Source: an uncultured Oscillospiraceae bacterium (lineage in GTDB: Bacteria > Bacillota_A > Clostridia > Oscillospirales > Oscillospiraceae). From it: a stretch of 10,026 nucleotides of DNA. The stretch covers positions 1 to 10,026 of the forward strand of contig CANRMG010000059.1 of the NCBI GenBank assembly GCA_947631675.1. The letters run 5' to 3'. How positions within the stretch are numbered: the stretch's first letter is position 1; every line of letters starts with the position of its first letter. The translations under genes and the position numbers were made by a program. The notes under the pieces were generated by a model that worked only from the letters and a program-made list of their open reading frames with translations, was not told the DNA's origin and did not search any database. Below are positions 6,366-10,026 of the stretch, piece by piece.

Positions 6366-7401
6366 AGCTTCCGCCTCCTCTCTCCCTTAACTTCCTGATG
6401 TGCTCGGGGGGCTCCACCTTGGGCGCCCGGGGGTCCAAAAGCCAGGTCCGGGCCTTGTGGGTGGGGCTCACGTCAAAATAGGGCGGGCGCTTTACGAAGT
6501 CTATCTTCAGCGCCCTGGGGTTCCGGGGGGCGAAGGCGTCGCCCTTCACCTCGTAGAAGAGGTTGGGGGGCGTGCCCTGGATGGAGTAGAGGGCCTGGCC
6601 CTTCACTCCCAGCTGGGGAAGGCTTGAAAGCAGCGCCCAGGTGTAGGGGTGGCGGGGGTCGTAGAACACCTCGTCGCAGGTGCCCACCTCCACGATGTCC
6701 CCGGCGTACATCACGGCGATGCGGTCGGCCACATTGGCCACCACGCCCAGGTCGTGGGTGATATAGATAGTAGTGAGGTCCAGCTTTTTCTGCAGCGTCC
6801 GTATAAGGTCCAGTATCTGGGCCTGGATGGTCACGTCCAGGGCCGTGGTGGGCTCGTCGCAGATGAGTATTTTCGGCCGGCAGGCCATGGCGATGGCGAT
6901 GACCACCCGCTGGCGCATGCCGCCGGAGAACTCATGGGGGTACTGCTTATAGCGGCTTTCCGGGTCGGGGATGCCCACGTCCGCCAGAGCCTGGACTGCG
7001 GCGGCCTTGGCCTCGGCGCCCTTGAGCCCCTGATGGAGCACCACGGCCTCCAATATCTGCGCACCCACGGTCTTGAGGGGATTCAGGCTGGTCATAGGGT
7101 CCTGCATGACCATGGCGATCTGGCTGCCCCGGATGGTGAGCCATTCTTTTTCCGTTTTAAACGTTGCCAGGTCCTTGTCGTCGTACCAGATGTGGCCGCC
7201 GGCGATGGTGCCGTTGGCGTCCAGAAGGCCCATGGCGGACTTGGTGAACACGCTCTTGCCGGAGCCGGACTCGCCCACGATGGCCAGGGACTCGCCCTTG
7301 TATACGTCCAGGGAGATGCCCCGGGTGGCGTTCAATACCTGACCCCGGAGGGTGAAGCGTATATCCAGATCCTCGAAGGAGAGGATGACGTTGTCTTTCA
7401 T
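6358..7401 (-). CDS. oppD: Oligopeptide ABC transporter ATP-binding protein OppD
   Basis: The second ATPase of the importer, 347 aa. Walker A is GESGSGKSV (43-51), the Q-loop is Q100 in [11 protein letters not shown], the signature is FSGGMRQR (158-165), Walker B is ILICDEP (178-184) and the H-loop histidine is H216. The C-terminal extension ([15 protein letters not shown], then [13 protein letters not shown]) lacks the four-cysteine cluster found in many OppD/DppD proteins. This cysteine-free ending is what I recall from Gram-positive OppD/AmiE proteins, so it is a subfamily mark rather than damage. AAGGAGG (7411-7417) lies 9 bases before the ATG and overlaps the oppC stop codon (7417-7419). 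Confidence 0.95.
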   Translation of the reverse strand: MKDNVILSFEDLDIRFTLRGQVLNATRGISLDVYKGESLAIVGESGSGKSVFTKSAMGLLDANGTIAGGHIWYDDKDLATFKTEKEWLTIRGSQIAMVMQDPMTSLNPLKTVGAQILEAVVLHQGLKGAEAKAAAVQALADVGIPDPESRYKQYPHEFSGGMRQRVVIAIAMACRPKILICDEPTTALDVTIQAQILDLIRTLQKKLDLTTIYITHDLGVVANVADRIAVMYAGDIVEVGTCDEVFYDPRHPYTWALLSSLPQLGVKGQALYSIQGTPPNLFYEVKGDAFAPRNPRALKIDFVKRPPYFDVSPTHKARTWLLDPRAPKVEPPEHIRKLRERGGGSYA

Positions 7402-7416
7402 GTTCCCGCTCCTCCT

Positions 7417-8439
7417 TTAGTTCACGTGGTTTTTGGGGTCGGCGGCGTCGGCAAAGGAGTTGCCGATGATGTAGAAGGAGATGGTGATCACCGCCAGCAC
7501 CGCCACGGGGAAGATGAGCTGGTAGCGCAGCACCGCCATCTGCATCAGGGACCGGCCGGTCTGGATCAGGTTGCCCAGGGAGGGGATGGATACGGGCAGG
7601 CCGATGCCGATGTAGGTGACGAACACCTCGCTGCCGATGGCGCCGGGGATGGCCAGGGCCATCCGCATGGTGATGACGCTCACGAGATAGGGCAGCAGGT
7701 TCCGGAAGATGATGCGCCGGGTGGGCACGCCCAGGCACCGGGAGGCCAGGTTATAGTCCCGGTCCCGGATGATGATGATCTGGTTGCGGATGAACCGGGC
7801 CATCCCCAGCCAGCCCGTCAGGGACAGGGCAAAAATGATCGTGGACACCCCGGGCCGCATGATATAGGAGATGAGGATCAGCAAGAGGGTCTGGGGAATG
7901 TTGTCCAGGACATTGTAAAGTTCAGTGAAGAAGAAATCCAGCTTTCGCACATAGCCCCACAGCACGCCGGCGAGGATGCCCACCACCGCCTCCACCACGG
8001 CCACGGAAAAGCCGATGAAGAGGCTGGTGCGGGTGCCGGCCCAGATGCGGGACCACAGGTCCTGGCCGATGGAGTTGGTGCCGAACCAGAACTCGCTGTT
8101 GGGGGGCACGTTGTTGAGCGGCAGGCCCCACTCGCCGTAGTGGACCAGCAGGGGGTCCTTCTGGCCCGGCAGCAGGGGCTGGATGAAGGTGAAAAGCAGC
8201 GTGGCGGCCATGAGGCACAGGAAGAATACCGCGGTCTTGTTGCGGAAAAAGGCCCGGAGGGTGGCCCGCCAGTAGGAGTAGTTGGAGTAGCCGCCCCGCT
8301 CGGCGGCCTCGGGATGGAACTCCGCGAAGGAGAAGGCCACGGCGTCGTCGGCCAGAATGGCGTCCTCGTCCAAATCACGGGCCAGCTGCGCATTCAGCTT
8401 GTCGCCCAGATCGTCGGCTGCTTTTTTGAAGAAGATCAT
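7417..8439 (-). CDS. oppC: Oligopeptide ABC transporter permease OppC
   Basis: One of the two membrane subunits forming the translocation channel, 340 aa. A long hydrophilic N-terminal region (1-68) precedes the first membrane helix (about 69-88), as in Gram-positive OppC. Further hydrophobic helices lie near 138-162, 177-195, 199-217, 252-280 and 308-327. The EAA loop that contacts the ATPases is DYNLASRCLGVPTRRI plus FRNLLP (228-250). FGTNSIGQDLWSR (119-131) is a classic OppC periplasm-side motif. The frame is open upstream to 8805, but that stretch is a shadow of oppB. ATG 8439 is preceded by AAGGAGG and overlaps the oppB stop by ATGA (8436-8439), a strong sign of coupled translation. Confidence 0.95.
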   Translation of the reverse strand: MIFFKKAADDLGDKLNAQLARDLDEDAILADDAVAFSFAEFHPEAAERGGYSNYSYWRATLRAFFRNKTAVFFLCLMAATLLFTFIQPLLPGQKDPLLVHYGEWGLPLNNVPPNSEFWFGTNSIGQDLWSRIWAGTRTSLFIGFSVAVVEAVVGILAGVLWGYVRKLDFFFTELYNVLDNIPQTLLLILISYIMRPGVSTIIFALSLTGWLGMARFIRNQIIIIRDRDYNLASRCLGVPTRRIIFRNLLPYLVSVITMRMALAIPGAIGSEVFVTYIGIGLPVSIPSLGNLIQTGRSLMQMAVLRYQLIFPVAVLAVITISFYIIGNSFADAADPKNHVN

Positions 8440-9386
8440 CGGGACCCCTCCTTCTTGGAAAGACTGATGCGCGGGTCCACGATGGCCATCATGATGTCGC
8501 CGAAGAGCAGGCCCAGGATGGACACCACGGCGTAGATGAGCACCAGCGCCTGGACGAGGGTGTTGTCCTGGCGTTTGATGGCGGTGACCAGAAGGCCGCC
8601 CATGCCGGGGATGGAGTAGAGGCTCTCCACGTACAGCGAGCCCATGAGGGTCGTGAGGATGGAGCCGGGGATGTACTGGACCAGGGGCACCATGGCGTTG
8701 CGGAATATGTGCCGGCGGCTGATGGTGCCGCTGGGCACGCCCTTGGCCCGGGCCAGGAGCACATAGTCCTTGTTGGCCTCGTCCACCATGTACCGGCGCA
8801 GCCACATGGCGTAGTAGGCCGTGTTGCCGATGGACAGGGACAATATGGGCAGCAGATAGCTGAGGGGCCGCGTCTCGTCAAAGAGCATGGGGATGCCCGC
8901 GTACTGGGAGCCCACGAACTGGATGACGATGTGGTATACCGCCGCGGGGACCGCCTCGACCACCACGATCAGGATGGTGCCCAGCCGGTCGCCGATCTTG
9001 AACCGGGTGCGGGTGCTGTAGGCCATCCATATGCCCAATGCCAGGCCCATCACCAGGGACAGGGCGAAGGAGATGAGCCCGAACTTCACGGAGATGGGGA
9101 TCTTCTCGGCGATGATGGTGTTGATGGATACGCCCCGGCGGTAGATGTTGGAGGTGCCCAGGTCGCCGTGGAGCAGCTGGTTATAAAAACGGCCCAGCTG
9201 TTTGGGCAGGGGGTCGTTGAGACCCAGGGAGTTGAGCTTCACCTGGATCTCCGTGGAGGAGACCTTGTCAAAATTATCGAAATATCCCTCTATGGGCATG
9301 AGCCGCAGGAGGGAGAACAAGATCGTGATGATGATGAACAGCGTCACAGACGCCCTCAGGACCCGTTTGAGTATGTATTTTGCCAA
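8436..9386 (-). CDS. oppB: Oligopeptide ABC transporter permease OppB
   Basis: The other membrane subunit of the importer, 316 aa. It starts MAKYILKRVLRAS followed by a first helix (11-30), as OppB/DppB proteins do. The DPLPKQLGRFYNQLLHGDLGTS segment (58-79) is an OppB hallmark given here in two parts: DPLPKQLGRFY and LLHGDLGTS. The EAA loop is DYVLLARAKGVPSGTI plus FRNAMVP (207-234), and the ending MMAIVDPRISL is typical. The start codon is TTG (9384-9386), with AAGGAGG about 7 bases upstream; no in-frame ATG with a ribosome site exists nearby. It follows a 216-bp structured spacer after oppA and overlaps oppC by 4 bases. Confidence 0.95.
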   Translation of the reverse strand: MAKYILKRVLRASVTLFIIITILFSLLRLMPIEGYFDNFDKVSSTEIQVKLNSLGLNDPLPKQLGRFYNQLLHGDLGTSNIYRRGVSINTIIAEKIPISVKFGLISFALSLVMGLALGIWMAYSTRTRFKIGDRLGTILIVVVEAVPAAVYHIVIQFVGSQYAGIPMLFDETRPLSYLLPILSLSIGNTAYYAMWLRRYMVDEANKDYVLLARAKGVPSGTISRRHIFRNAMVPLVQYIPGSILTTLMGSLYVESLYSIPGMGGLLVTAIKRQDNTLVQALVLIYAVVSILGLLFGDIMMAIVDPRISLSKKEGSR

Positions 9387-9406
9387 TCGGACCCCTCCTT
9401 TTCAAA

Positions 9407-9533
9407 TGACGCCGGTACTTTCACGCCGCAAGCGGCGCAAAAGTCCTCGCTCCGCTCGCCGCGCAAAGCGCGGGGCGTCAGATTTCATTCGAGGCGGGGC
9501 TCCCGCCCCCCTCGAGCTCCCCCTTTGAGGGGA
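9407..9533. repeat. Cluster of four hairpins, possible REP-like intergenic element
   Basis: TGACGCC (9407-9413) and GGCGTCA (9474-9480) form 7-bp inverted ends around two inner hairpins: CGCCGC-AA-GCGGCG (9424-9437), extended with mismatches by ACTTT (9417-9421) against AAAGT (9440-9444), and CCGCGC-AAA-GCGCGG (9459-9473). Two more follow: CGAGG/CCTCG with GGGG/CCCC inside (9490-9514), and TCCCC/GGGGA (9518-9533). The compact inverted-end structure resembles small mobile or REP-type repeats of GC-rich Clostridia. With only one copy in the window, repeat status cannot be shown. Confidence 0.5.
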
Positions 9534-9561
9534 CGACGTTTTCTCTTTCTAAGCCACAAGT

Positions 9562-9587
9562 CCCCCTGCCGCCGAAACGGCAGGGGG
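9562..9587 (-). terminator. Hairpin after oppA, probable attenuator or partial terminator
   Basis: CCCCCTGCCG (9562-9571) and CGGCAGGGGG (9578-9587) form a perfect 10-bp stem with a 6-base loop, 15 bases after the oppA stop on the minus strand. The following minus-strand sequence (ACTTGTGG) has no T-run, so strong intrinsic termination is doubtful. Partial termination, or protection of the oppA message end, fits better. Confidence 0.6.
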
Positions 9588-9602
9588 CATGGCATCATTG
9601 GT

Positions 9603-10026
9603 TCAGTTCTTGCTGGCAGCCCACTCGGCGTAGGCGGCGTTGTACTCGTCGATGCTCATGGACTTATCCTGGATGTGCTGGTCCTTGTAGCGGTAGGTCA
9701 CGGTGTCCACCATGGCGTACTGGCCCTCGAACACGTTCAGCTTGCTCATGGAGTAGCTGATCTCGTTGGTGTGGATGGGCACTACGAAGGCGTGATCCAG
9801 CAGGAAGGCCTCTGCCTTGGCAAAGGCGGCGTAGCGGGCGTCGATGTCGGTGGTGATGGCCTTGGCCGCGTTCACCAGCTCGCAGTACTCGTCATACAGG
9901 GCCACGGTCTCGGGAGCCGTGCTCTTGTCGATGAAGTTGTAGGAGGAGCCGGGCACGAAGGGGTCGGTCCAGGTCTCGGGGTCGGCGTAGTCGGCGCCCC
10001 AGTTGCACTTCATGAAGGCGTAGTTG
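9603..10026 (-). CDS. oppA: Peptide ABC transporter substrate-binding protein OppA, C-terminal part
   Basis: This is the last 140 or so residues of a family 5 extracellular solute-binding protein; the frame continues beyond the window (NYAF precedes the first internal methionine). Recognisable C-lobe features are CNWGADYADPETWTDPF, matching the WxADYxDPxxFxxxF pattern of OppA/DppA-type binding proteins, and FVVPIHTNEISYSMS near the hinge end. The N-terminal lipoprotein signal expected in a Gram-positive lies outside the window. The protein would capture peptides at the cell surface and hand them to OppBC. It is upstream of oppB in the same orientation, so the promoter of the operon is probably before it and not visible here. 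Ligand class cannot be read from this fragment. Confidence 0.92.
   Translation of the reverse strand, partial: NYAFMKCNWGADYADPETWTDPFVPGSSYNFIDKSTAPETVALYDEYCELVNAAKAITTDIDARYAAFAKAEAFLLDHAFVVPIHTNEISYSMSKLNVFEGQYAMVDTVTYRYKDQHIQDKSMSIDEYNAAYAEWAASKN

Larger units (their letters stand above)
9387..9602 (-). other. Structured spacer between oppA and oppB
   Basis: This 216-bp non-coding gap lies inside the operon. It holds a stable hairpin right after the oppA stop, then at least four further hairpins, then the oppB ribosome site. No convincing internal promoter was seen on the minus strand. Such a spacer commonly lowers expression of the permease genes relative to the binding protein, by partial termination or by protecting the oppA message end; that role is an inference here. 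Confidence 0.6.

Noticed and set aside
6358..7401. oppD damaged by loss of its C-terminal cysteine cluster.
   Set aside because: The region is complete and continuous, and the cysteine-free ending is, as far as I recall, usual in Gram-positive OppD/AmiE proteins.
6649..8535. A 628-codon open frame on the plus strand across oppD and oppC.
   Set aside because: It is antisense to two clear transporter genes. Its translation is rich in His, Gly and Asp without any domain, and it has no ribosome site. Long antisense frames are expected in GC-rich coding DNA.
1..10026. CRISPR array or insertion sequence.
   Set aside because: I saw no regularly spaced direct repeats and no transposase or integrase motifs on either strand.

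Overview
The window looks like a chromosomal segment of a GC-rich Clostridia (Oscillospiraceae-type Firmicute). The support is strong AAGGAGG-type ribosome binding sites, two TTG starts, a Gram-positive-style Opp permease, a Bacillus dppA/ykfC-like gene set, and very GC-rich coding DNA (for example 47 of 60 bases at 1981-2040). The family-level placement is an inference from style, not from a search.

Left part (1-1390): the window opens inside a tmRNA (ssrA) gene, whose tRNA-like 3' end and CCA finish at 199. A long hairpin follows directly. Next comes an AT-richer insert (25 of 60 bases G/C at 361-420) carrying one gene with its own good promoter. It encodes a 307-aa protein with a glycine-zipper segment and a C-terminal SHOCT domain. 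A compositionally foreign gene next to a tmRNA 3' end suggests a remnant of an integrated element, but no integrase or second att copy is visible here.

Middle (1391-2960): a near-perfect palindrome abuts an extended -10 promoter (TTGTCC-17-TATGAT). This drives a plus-strand D-aminoacylase/N-acyl-D-amino-acid deacylase-type amidohydrolase, which ends at a hairpin plus T-run terminator.

Right part (2977-10026): one minus-strand operon runs leftward from the window edge: oppA (3' end only), oppB, oppC, oppD, oppF, a class A beta-lactamase-fold serine hydrolase, an SH3b plus NlpC/P60 endopeptidase (YkfC-like), and a DppA-like D-aminopeptidase (M55). Genes from oppB to the NlpC gene overlap or lie within 15 bp of each other; 27 bp separate the NlpC gene from dppA. 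A 216-bp multi-hairpin spacer separates oppA from oppB.

The whole reads as a peptide-scavenging locus tuned to D-amino-acid-containing, muropeptide-like substrates. A binding protein and ABC permease import peptides. Three hydrolases without visible signal peptides cut them in the cytoplasm, and the convergent deacylase could free D-amino acids from N-acyl forms. It resembles the Bacillus dpp-ykf arrangement, with an added beta-lactamase-fold protein of unknown substrate.
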